This document shows positions 25,896-37,301 of a stretch of DNA of 64,000 nt, piece after piece. The notes below the pieces were generated by a model. That model did not search any database, was not told where the DNA came from, and saw nothing but the letters and a program-made list of their open reading frames with translations. Source of the DNA: Setophaga petechia (taxonomy: Eukaryota; Chordata; Aves; Passeriformes; Parulidae); NCBI GenBank assembly GCA_024362935.1, contig JANCRA010000008.1:31614557-31678556 (forward strand). Direction: 5' to 3'. Within the stretch, counting starts at the first letter, position 1. Each line of letters opens with the position of its first letter. Both the position numbers and the translations under genes were made by a program.

Positions 25896-28800
25896 CACCC
25901 TATCCAAACTGAGAATGCACAGGAAAAGTAGAAATTAAGCTGTGATTTATTGCAGATATTTTCATGCAGCTGCTCTACACTGACCTCTCCACACACCTCC
26001 ATTTCCCACTTCCTGTGAATGCCTTCTGGTTGTACATGGGGTAACCATAACCTCCCTCTCAGGCCAAAGCCCACACAAAATCCTATCAGTGTTTCCAAAG
26101 AATGGGGTGGGGGAAACCAACACTGTCTTTTTCATTACATTCATTAAGGGTGTGCTCTGGTTCAGTAGACCAGAGCCCCATTTTAGGTGGTGGACTGCAC
26201 AGACTCAGAGTCCCAGGGCCCTTTTCTTGCCCAGGACTGACATGCTCCCTTTGGCATACAGATACATTCCAGCACTGCTACCCTTCAAGGCTCCTGTGAG
26301 AACAGAACTGCATCAAATGTTTAAGGTGCGCATCAAAAATGCACCAGATGCCTTTGCATCCTTGTAAAGCCTGCCTGTCCTTTACAAGAGAGAAAATAGC
26401 TCTAGTTCTGGGGTTTGGGACCAGCTCTGAGGCTTAGCTGAAATGAAAACTAGCTGCTCTACATAGTTATGTGCACTGCCTGCACATAGTGAGGTTAGAG
26501 ATGTTAGAGAAAACAGAGGATAAAGCCTTGGATGTTACTTATAGTTGAGACTCTTTATTCAGCAGCAATTCAGGTTAAGCAACTTTTCTCTTTCCCTGAA
26601 GCAATACTAGACACTGTGCTTTTCTTGGACATACAACTGCAGTGGCTTGTCAAATGTCACATGGGGCCCTCCATGTCACAGCTTGTCTGTGACCCATGGG
26701 ACCAGGTTTCTTTCCATGCTGTGTCTAGCCCTGCTTTGGTGAGACCCCTCAGGTATGACCCCTCCCCACAGAGTACATCAAAGGGGTGTAACTGTAAGAG
26801 AATTATGTTTTCTAATGATACTCATGTGTTCATATCAGTATGGTATTCCAGCAGATGCCTACCTCAGAGATATACAGAGATACTTTTTTTCCTATGTTTT
26901 CACCCCAGAGAGTTTGACACGGCTACTTTTTGTCCAGCATACCAGTTCCCAATACTTCAGGAGGCTGTTGTAAGGATGAGCAGCCTTGCAATGTATCAAG
27001 CATGGGAGCTTCTCCTTCCTGACTGCTGGGAGACTGCAGATCAGTGTCCTGAAAACATTTACAGGTCCCACCAGCCCTACTTGTCCTTTTGGCTTATCTC
27101 ACATTCCTGGAGAAAGTGTGTGCTGTACTTCCTTCAGCCCAGAGGATGAGAAGTCCCATCACCAAGGCAACAGTGTCTGCTTCATCCAGATAGATGGATT
27201 GTAGTGAGATATTTGGCCTATAAACTCAGCACCTTTCTGCAAGAGCATGATCAGACCTATTTTAACACACAGGACAAGGATGGCAAGGAAAAAAGGGTGC
27301 TGCCTTATGGAGCATTTTTGTTATTCCTGTTTACACTAAATGCTCCATTCACCTGCTTCTCACAGCTGCTTCATTCTGGTTGTGGTCCATGGGTGGACTC
27401 AGAGTTATGCAGACGGGGGCGAGAGCTTTTTGTGGTCAGAGGAGTCCGTGTGAGACGCCCATCCCCACCCCAGGCGCCCCCACACTGACCCACCCGCAGT
27501 GCTCTGGAACTTCCAGCTGTCATGGGCAGCTGGAGGATTATTTTTAACAAGGTATCACACTCCATATATGAAGCAGAAACGTTTGAGCCCATGAGCCCCA
27601 AATAAAAAAAAAAAAGAAATTAAAAAAAATTGAAATGAGAGACCCTTTCTCCTTTGTTCTCTCCCTATTTTTTAATTAAAACCTTTGATCTTTTTGGTAC
27701 TCCCTTCTCCATTTCTGGAAGGCGGCTTTTTTGGTTCATATCTGTTGATGATATTTCTAGATCACTAATAATAACAACAGTGAGGGGAAAATCCAGGCCA
27801 AATAAACAAGTGGCATTTAACCAGCCCTCAGAGAAAAGAGGAAGGTATGTACAAGCCAGAGAGAAACCACTGATCAGGTGTGCTTGGGGCGCCTTCTAAG
27901 CTTGCAAAACAAGTGTCACACCAAAGGCTGAAGCAAAGCTGCCTTTTTTTTCACAGATTTTCCCCCTCCTGGTTTTACAGAGCATCTTTACAAAGTTGCA
28001 AGAAACACGAGCTTTTTGTTGCTCAGTCCCATCATTAAATTCACAAAATAAATGTGCCTTGGCCAACGTGAGTGGGTGGCGTAAACAACTTCACCCCTTT
28101 AATAATTCGAGGCACAGCTCAGCCGCCTGTGAAATGAGCTTCCGCCTGCCTGGATGCTGAACCAAAGCCTTGTGGTTGGTGCACCATGGGTGTGACAGGC
28201 ACAAAACAAGCGGGTCAGGAAGTGCAGAGTTAAAAGGCGAGGAGTGAAAACAGTCTGTGTGTATGGATGAGGGAGGGGGGAGAGAGGGAGAGAGTAGTCA
28301 AGCACTTGATAATGTCACAGAGGCCCTAACAAGTTGATGGTGGGAAGATTTCCCAATAGGAGGATTTCTCCTATACCTCAGCATTGCTTGTGGGGGTGAG
28401 GGGTATTGTCAGGCCACACAGAATTTTAAGCAGTGTGTTGTTGATCTGGCATCCAGGAGCAGGGAAATGATTTGAAGCAGGGGTTTATGCTGGGAAAGAG
28501 TCCCTGATATTCCTGTGTCTTTGGCAACTGGTAAACAGGTGAAGCAAAACTGCTACAGAAATACTGAGCATAAAAGGCTTCAATCTGCATAACTTATGGG
28601 GGCTGGCATTGTCTTACTCTGGTTTAATTGCAGGTAGTCTGGGAGTTGGAAAGTTCAGAGATGCAGAGCTTGGAAATGATGCCTTGAGTTCTAATAGCTG
28701 ATAAAAAGCTTAGAAGACAAGAAGTAAAGTAGATAGATATGAAGCCATGGCGAGCGAGAAAATAAATTGGTATTTTGGAGAAAAACCCGCTGTGACCAGC

Positions 28801-31800
28801 CCTTGACTGAAGAGATAAACACAGTGGATAAACACATCTGGCTGCAAAACTGGGGCAGTTTCAATGACCTCTATTCCAGCCTTCTCTGAGATTTAATGTT
28901 CTAGCTCCTTAAACTGGTTCCTTTATATTCCTCTTAGACAATAATAAGTGTGTTCAAGAAGGAGGGAGGGCAAGGGTGGAAACAAGAAGCCCCTCCATGT
29001 GCCAGTTCAGGGCATGGAAATAGGGATCCTTCACTGCTGGCAGGCCTGGGCTCTTTTGGTGACCATGGCAGTCCCCTGGTGCTAGCCTGGCAGCAATGGG
29101 CACAAGTGTGGCTGGTGCCTGTCAGGGTCCACAGCCCAGCATTCCCACCCACAGGGCAACAGGAGGCAGATCCACTGCAGCAGTGGGGAAGACTCATCTT
29201 TGTGATAGCAGGTCCAAGGAGGAAGCCCTGCAGCAGCTGCTTACCATTAAAGTGATATTTACTTGAGCTATGCTTCTAACCAGGATCCAGTAGCTACAGT
29301 AATGCCCACATGGGCCTGGGCTAGGTTTCCCCAGTGCACAGTGATGCTTTTAGTCATGCCCCACTGGGAAAACTGCCTGCACTTGCTGCTGCTCTGTTGC
29401 ACTGTGATGGGGGAGCTCAGCACCCAGGCTTCTCCTGCAGCTTCACTAACCAGAGCCCTGCCCTGGATTTACGGTCCATGTCATGGCATTGTGTGAGCCT
29501 GCCTACAATTAACACAACCCATTCCACAGAAAAGACACTCAAAATAGTCCACTGAAATAAATGCTCCAGCCCAAAATCCCATGTGAAATGACTGCCCTGG
29601 GAAGGAAACCCCAAAACTGCCCCAAAAACTCAGACAGAGCTCTCTGAGGTGACTATAACAGTGAACACAAGGGCTTGCAAAAGCTCCCCTTTCATCACAC
29701 CAAGCTGTTCCCCAGGCCAGCCTTGCCTTCCTGCCCTCCCTGTGCCCAACCCTAGGGGAAGTGACCTGCAATGATGAGCTTTTGTGCAACTGATCCTCTC
29801 TTCATGCTGTGTAACACCAGAGTGAAAAGCCCCCAGCCTTCCTCACTCCCCGAGGAGTGCACCTATGGTTCAGGTATGGCAGCAGCTGAATGGTATCCAG
29901 GAGGTTCCCTGGAGGGGTGTCACAGTCACCTGTGGCAGAAGAGAGAGGGACAGCCTCTCTGAGGGGCTTGGCAGGATGGCTAAAAGCTCTGTGAATATAT
30001 TCAATATATGTCATTAACATAGTCATTAAATTTTCAAGGACTCCTGCAGGACCTCAGGGAGATGAGATTATAAACTCTCACACATGAGCCCCACAGTTTT
30101 CTCAAATTTGTGATTAAGATGCCCATGGCTAACAAGGCTGGCCAGCATTCAGACTCCATGGCATAACTGGAGCTTTGTTCACATCCTTCTCATTTCATGG
30201 TAGTTCAGAGCAGTGGAAGAGGTCTGTTGTGAACGTGGATATTGTCTATAAGCCACCATGCTCTTTTTAGCAGTTGGTTGTGACTGTGTAGAAGTGCAGT
30301 TTGCCACCTGAGAGCTCCTGTAAGTTTTGGAGTCCTGCTCACTGCCTTCACTCTGAACTAACAGATTTCCTTTTCTTGAGGGTCTTGGAGAAGAGAGATA
30401 CTTTATAGATGTAGATAGATTTGAAACCAGATAGCATCTCTGAGATCCTCCTCCAAACACATGCTCGGAATGCTACATAGCAATCCCAGCGCACACTTAA
30501 CAAGCGAGGCTCTTTTTTTTTTCTTTTTAATTGAGAGGGGTGGGAATGTTGAAAAGAATCCATACAAAATATTCTTAAAGAAAAAGAAAGCCACAGGAGG
30601 AGCAGAGCAGTCCAGCACTGCTGAGCTCAGCTATGGAGTTGGATGTCAGTAGTTTTTTTTTCTAATTTCCCCATTGAAACACAGGCAGCTCGGGAGGTCC
30701 TGATGTGCTCTGCCTCTTCTGTCACTCTGGGGAGCTTCCTGCCCACTCCATTCCTGGTGCCTGTTGTGAGCCAAGGAAGAGTTAGCTTAATCAGCAACAC
30801 CAGTCTCTGAGTAGTGCCAAGTTGTTGTCATTAATCACTTCAAAAATCACTGCACTGAAAATAGTACATAGGGTCAGATGTTCAAAAACTGGCATGGTTT
30901 CACTGGTGTCATTTAACCTCAGCCACAAAGCCAGAACACACCCCTAAAGAAACACTTCTTATTTGCTTTACTTATTATTTATGAATTTTAAATCCACTCA
31001 CACAAAGCTGCTCTTCACCTTTCCTAGAGGAAATAACTGCTATGAATGGTCAATCACCTCCAGGTGAAGGCAGGCTGGACCAACAAGGAACGTGTATCCC
31101 CCCAAGAGATGCCTGGGGGTACTGGTCTGACAGTTTGGTCGAAGCTTCTCTGTGCTACAGACCAGCCTCTCTCCCTTGGAATCTCAGTCCAAATATTTGG
31201 CAGATGCACTTGGGGCTCATTACATTACAGAGGCAGCATGTTCACTGCGCTCCCCCGAATGGCATTCTGTGTGTGCTGCACTTGTTTTGTATTTGCTATA
31301 TTTAAGCCACAGAAATATGCGCTGGGGAGGAAAAGAGGGAAGTGGTGGTATCTTGGAGGCAGGGAAGAAATTAAAATAATTTCTCAAAGCTGCAGTCCTC
31401 TGTGCAGAATTTTGGCTCACAAGGAAAGAGGAGCACGGTCTCTGCACCATGGACCTCAACAGGTCACTGTACTGCAGTTTATCTGGGAATGATTACAAGG
31501 CAGCTCTGGTGCTACAGTAACGTTAGTAAGGATGGAAATTGCTTGGAGCCTTTGCACCTGAGGACTCCTTCTGGGTTTCTGTTATGAAACTGCTCTGTTA
31601 GGGACATGCAGGAAGAACCAGTGTGGAGCACTGCAGAATTCATACATGGAACTAGATTTTTAAATGTCTGGCATTATTTACTCCTTTGCTTCCTGCTTCC
31701 ACCCCAGCCTTCGCAGCTTTCTTCTACCTGACCATCATTTTCCCCAGACCATGCTCATCATCCCTGCAGCTCCTCCCCTTCTTGCCATGTTCTGTGGGGC

Positions 31801-34800
31801 TCACAGAGCAGCAGGAAGGCAGGGCATGTCTCTGTGCTGCTGCTGGGGGTTACAGCAAGGCAGGCCAAAGTCCTGGATGCCCCTGACTTGCTCTCTCAGT
31901 CATGATTTTAGGATACCTTTGATGTTTGCTAACATGTCCTATCGTGTCTTGCCCCATATAATACAATCTTTCATGATCCTTGGTCCTTCCAGGCCAGTTG
32001 TCTGCTTCATATCATGGGGTGGAGAAGAACCAGAGTGCTTGTGCATGTATAAAGAAAGCTTGCCCAAAATTTTTTTCTCAAATGCAGGTGAGGGTGAAAG
32101 GAGAGTATGGAGGTGAACATAGACCGGGGCCACATTTTAACTGTAGTCCTGATGTCAGCAGCAAATTTCAGCGGCAGGTATTACTGCTTGATAACATGGG
32201 AAGAGATGGACACAGTCCCTAAGAGAACCCCAAACAGATTCAGAATCTCAGCCTGCTGTCATGATGGGTGGTGAAGGTTGTGACAGGGAGACTGGTCTGG
32301 GCATTTGAGAGCCAAGAAACAAGTAAGAGGCAAGAGATTGCCCAATGATTTGAGAGGATCTCAGCAAGAAAGCTAGGAACATATTGACTTTCTGTCTACA
32401 AAGCTGAAACTGCTCCTGAAAATAGTCTAACAGGGTCTTCTTGATCTTAAGCATGTTGGTTGTACTGAGACAGGTAGCCCTGAGCAGGAATCTCACACGC
32501 TGCAGACCCATGGAAAGCAATGTGTTTCACTGCCTGCACTCCTCTGGGCAAGTTGGTTTCATGGCTGTCCAGCAGCAGGACTTCAAGCCAGCCCATTACC
32601 AGCAGCATGGATGACACTGTCCTGCAGTCATGATCCCAAAAAGCAGGCTAATAATGCCATACCTGTCTCCAAGTCTCCATTCCCTCCTATAGTAGCTTTG
32701 ATCATCTCATAGTGTGGCTGACTTCCAGCTGTCCAGGAAAGCAAAAATTAGTTTACAGAAGTTTCTCAAGTGCCTTAACTAGAAAACAAGGAATGATTTT
32801 CAAAAACAAAAGACAGGAAAAATAAGGATAGAGCTGCAGTACTAGACACACCATCCACACACTTGGTGTGCACGTAAGAGCAGCTCAGCCAGCCCTGGTT
32901 GCTAAGCAGTCTGAGAAACTGGAATGTGCTGCTCCCTCCAACCCTGCATGAACATTGCCACACAAAACCTGCCCAGAAGAGGCATCAGTGCTGATTTTGA
33001 AACAGGTTCTGGGGAAAAAAATTGCAGTTGGTGGTTCCTTTGTGCTGCTCCCCCAAGTTATATACGTGAGGATAGGTAGGATGTATGCTTGTGCATACAC
33101 CTCCCAAACATCAAATGCTGCCAGAGGCACAGGCCATTGTGGGAAGTGTTCTTGATCTGAAGGCAGCTATCTCAGACCACCACAAATGCAGCCAGGTGCG
33201 ACAAAGAACAGATAAAAGAAGGGTTACCTAGGGAAAGTGTTATCTCTGTGGTACATCAAAAGCTAAAGGTGACTCCCCTTTCTGTCCCTGGCCCTCTCCC
33301 TCTGTATCCATAGCTGTTCCTTGACATACCAAGTGTGTCCTGACCACCATGCCACGGGACACAACCTCTGCATTATGCTTCGGTCATTCCCAAAGATCCA
33401 GCTGTGCTGAGCATCTGGCCAGAAGTCCCAAATGGAATTTCTTCCTGAATCACTGCAGAAGATCAACACTAGAAGCTTTTCCCCACAGTGCCCCAGAGCA
33501 CCAAGTGGAAAGACTTGCAAAAGCACTATCATGAGAAATGAGGAACTTGAGGGTGGAGCAGCAAAATAGTGATGGGAAGTAAAAGGGGGGAAATGGTTGC
33601 ACAGTGGTTAGAGGAAAGAAAAACAAGTGGGTATCAAACTCTTCTGGAAAGAGAGCAAGAAGTGCTACAGGATGACAATGAATGTGCAACAAACTGCACA
33701 GAGAAGCTGTAGGTACAGGAATGGAGTCAATACAAAGAGCAGCATGGGCAGGGTGTATAGTAGAATTGTGGCTACACTTCAATATGCATAGCTGGAAAGA
33801 GTAATGGCAAACTTGCATACAGTCAGAATGTTAAAGCTCACATTTGCTCAGATTGCTCATGGCAGGGGTCAGGGTCTTGTCTTTTACCTCTCCCCTAAAA
33901 GCTTTCCCAAGTGATGGTTCCAGCACCTGCCATGTTCCCCATTCTCAAATATGGTAATTTACCTATATTTTTGGAGCAAGATCCCCAGGTAAGAGCAGTC
34001 AGGTTTGCACCCTGTCTTCCCACAGAAGACTTCCCTGGCTGTGATACCTACTGGAGATGTCCTGTGGGATGTCCATCAGCAATATGAAGATGCCTTGTGC
34101 ATCCCTTCTGAGCATGGGAGTTACACAGAAACACAGCAAAGACAAGTTACATCAGGAAAAACCAGGTGTAAATTGTCTTCCTTAAAGGCTAGGGCAGGCC
34201 TGATCTACCTCAGACATCCAGAGCTCAAAGCTGTGGTCTGCCCAACCATCCCCCACGTCCTTTGGCCTCCTGCTGCTCTGAACATGCTAACAAGAGAGCT
34301 CCATGCAAATTGCTGTCTGCAAGACCTGCTGAGCATTGCTGCCCACCACCAGTCCTTGCTTTCAGGTGAATGAAGTCACCCAGGCCTAAATCCTTGTATC
34401 TGCATAACAGACATACATCCTCACAGCAAGCAGGGAAATTTCAACAATATCCCACATTTTTGGGGGTGTCCACACAGACCCCTCCCACACAGTATCTTAT
34501 GGGGAAAAGAGTTTCCCCTGGACCTCTGTCCAGACTCCTGGGTTGTGCTCCCCCTTTCCAGGTTTGTCTAGTCTGCAATGGACCTGAAAGCCTCTGGCTG
34601 TCTTGATTCAGGGGATTCAGTGGCCTGGAGTCTGTGTGGCAATCGGAAAAGTGAAGTACTTTTCAATATATCCACCCCCCAGAGAGATGTGTAACTGATG
34701 CATATCAGCCAGAAAATCCTGCTCAGCCCTTTCAAGAAGCTTTCTGAGTGCCTGGGAGGAGCAGAGCATTTAGGTATTCTCAGACTATAATCTCTTCTCT

Positions 34801-36856
34801 GATAATCCTGATTTACTCTTTGGCCTGGAAGCAAAGGCTAATAGAAAGCAAAGTGCTTCAGCAAAGCTCAGCAGGTAATTCAGTAGCTCTGGTTTAGTTT
34901 TCTCAAGTATAATGTGGGGTTGCCAGTGCTGAGAATTAATGTTTGTGAAGGAACGCTGGAGCTGTCTCAGAGACAGAAGTAGACCATAATTGTCAATTAC
35001 TACTTCGAAAAGGTCACTGTTTTCTGCAGACAAAACTAAAATCAGCTGTTGTCACTTAGAATTTCACTGGGGACACTCATGATGACCTATTTTTAACATA
35101 ACAGAAGATTACGCTGCAATACCGTGAATAATTTATAGGCATAGTAGCATGATCACAGCCACAATACAATGGCAGCTTCAGTTCCTGCCAGATGATGGAG
35201 GGAGACAGAGCTCTCTGGCAATTTCCACTGAATTAGCAAAACAAGACACACGTGGAATGACTGTCCCAGCCTTTCAAAAGCATGTGTGTCAGGATGAATA
35301 CATGTCCAGAAGGACTAAGTGGGGCAAAGATTTTATCTAGAGCATCCATCAACCTACTCAGTCTCCCAGCTGTTTCAACAAGCACTGGGGGCAGAGAAGA
35401 GGGAGTGTGTGCAGGGCTTGGTGTGATGGGGAGGAGGAGAGTAGCCTTCTGCATTTGCTATGCTAAACTATATTGAAAAACCAAGAGAAACACCTCATAC
35501 ATCCCTATCACATGTATTTGCATAGGATAGAGGATATTTCCTTGAAAGAGGAGGCTTCAATATGAATGAGCTAATTTGCATCTGCAACCTTAAGTTCAAA
35601 AAATCTTCTGCAAGATAAGATCAAAAAGGCCAGAGGGAATTGGTAACAATTGACCAGAACTGTAGGAAGCTCCAGGTTGAAGTAGGATGTTGCAATTAGT
35701 CTATGTCACTGAAAACCTTTAACAGATAACCAGGCTTCCACGGCGAGAGCTGCCACCCCCTAAAAGGCTGAAATGGACTCAAACACATATTAAGTGTGCA
35801 TGATGAGACATTTATAGCTTTCGGCGTTGCCACAAATATTTCCTCTCCTCTTTCCCTGGCATTCCATAGCCAAAGTGCACAGCTGCTTTTTCCAGAAAGC
35901 GATTCCTCTGCCTTTGCCTCAGAGTTCACATCCTGTGTGACACACATGAAATGGGGGAACAGTTGATTCAGTCAGAGATGTAGAAAGGTCACCCTTAAAA
36001 TTTTGCCTTGGAGCTACAGCAGTGACATTGTGTTGGCAACAGCTCCTACACTTTTTCTAGTGGAGAAATGAGTGCCTCTGGAAATACCACAGCCGTGATT
36101 GCTGTAAAGTCCATCTGAACTCAGAAACCTTGGAAATGGCCTCTAGACCCCAGAAGTCCACACACCAGTGTGAAGAGCATGCTTCTCTGCTTTTACTAAA
36201 TCTGGACTAATTTTGTCTCATTTCTACTTCCTAAGGCTACAGGGTTTATTTTCAGCATACAATATAAATAACTCATATTCATTGTTCCTGCTAAAAATTA
36301 CTTAAGATGATAGGTCATCTGGAATTGGCAGCTTGGATTTTTTATTCAGGGACAGTTTTGGGGATTGTTTTACATGCAGAATGCTCTGCAAAACCTAGCT
36401 CTGTCTTCTTTGTCATTTGCTTAACTTCTTCATACAAAATCAGCCTCTGTGTGACAGGTCAGTGTACTCAATGAAAACAAAGTGGTGAGTCTACCTATCC
36501 TGACCCAAATGGGGAAAGATACAGGGATATGGGGAGGGTATCAGCATTGACTTCTCAAGCCTGCTTCCAAATTGTGTCTATTTACCAACCCCATAGATTT
36601 GCAAAGGATTCCCTCTGCCCCTCACTCCCTCTGCCCCCTCCCCCAAAAAAGAACCACTTGCAGCTGTTTCAGAGGCACAAGGGAGAGCTTGTTTAAAGGA
36701 CCCTACAACAGCTTTAAACGCTGGCAGAGGAACAGCAAATCATATAGAAAATACAACGTGTTTGGTACTTCTGTTGGCTGATGTAAAGTCCAGTATTAAA
36801 GTCACAAAAGAGAAATTAAGAAGTCCTAAGGGTAGCAACAAATATATGCAAAATCC
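25896..36856. other. Intergenic, no gene seen
   Basis: About 11 kb upstream of the RIPOR2 CpG island. The longest open frame is 205 codons (26532-27149, +), but it has no familiar domain and is compatible with chance. A-rich sequence lies at 27600-27631. I see no CMAH-like coding sequence, no recognised repeat and no RNA gene. The stretch may contain RIPOR2 regulatory elements, which cannot be identified from one sequence. Confidence 0.55.
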
Positions 36857-36876
36857 ATATCTCTCTAGAGAGATAT
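36857..36876. repeat. Perfect 20-bp palindrome upstream of the CpG island
   Basis: The half-site ATATCTCTCT is followed immediately by its exact reverse complement, with no spacer. The symmetry stops at the next base on each side. It lies about 330 bp upstream of the candidate long-isoform ATG at 37205. It may be a dimeric factor site or simply a chance product of a CT-rich step; no known named site matches the whole element. Confidence 0.85.
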
Positions 36877-37204
36877 ATTGATAGTAAACAGGACTATGTA
36901 TTTTGGAAGGAACGCTAAATTTGAAGAAAATACCTCACAGTCTCTGGGAAAATACAGCCTTTTTTTCCTTGGGGTAACAGAAAAGATGCTTAAAGGAGGA
37001 AACGCAAGGTCCATTCATTGCAATGTTCTTTCATTTATATTCGCCTTTAACTGCTGTCTTCAGCCCGCCCAACATCCAAATTTAGAGCTTTCATACACAT
37101 TCCCGACGGCAACAGAGGCTGCAGCGAGTGGTCCACCGGCCGCGGGGAAGGCAGGCGGCGGCAGCCCGTTCCCTGCCCCATTCCAGGCGGGAAGGGTCAG
37201 AGGG

Positions 37205-37301
37205 ATGTTGCAGATGTTCCGCCTTTGGGACAAACGGCCTGAAGGGCCAGATGCATCGAATGAAAAAAAGGAAGAGCAGCACAGCCGCGTCTCCCAAAAA
37301 G
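37205..37301 (+). CDS. RIPOR2: RIPOR2 candidate alternative first coding exon (long N-terminus)
   Basis: Inside the CpG island an ATG at 37205 opens a frame of 32 codons plus one base: [16 protein letters not shown], then [15 protein letters not shown]. It ends at AAAAG|GTACGG, a good donor. The one leftover base joins the GA that starts exon 2 to give Gly, then ISPRLPDI, then the usual MSIG start, so the long form would carry 41 extra residues. That exact phase fit, plus an open exon 2 leader without a stop, is the main support. The frame is also open upstream to 36878, so the start is chosen as the first ATG well inside the island (-3 is G, +4 is T, a moderate context). Another frame through the same exon ([10 protein letters not shown]) hits a stop in exon 2. 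I cannot confirm expression. Confidence 0.6.

Noticed and set aside
25261..26098. Two overlapping minus-strand frames of 146 and 153 codons as genes.
   Set aside because: They contain CR1 polymerase C-terminal motifs (LLESVQRR, KFASNTKLGG) split by frameshifts.
26532..27149. 205-codon open frame on the + strand, the longest outside the CpG island.
   Set aside because: No familiar domain, many Cys, Trp and Phe scattered without pattern, no splice context. One stop-free run of this length is compatible with chance in six frames of 64 kb.
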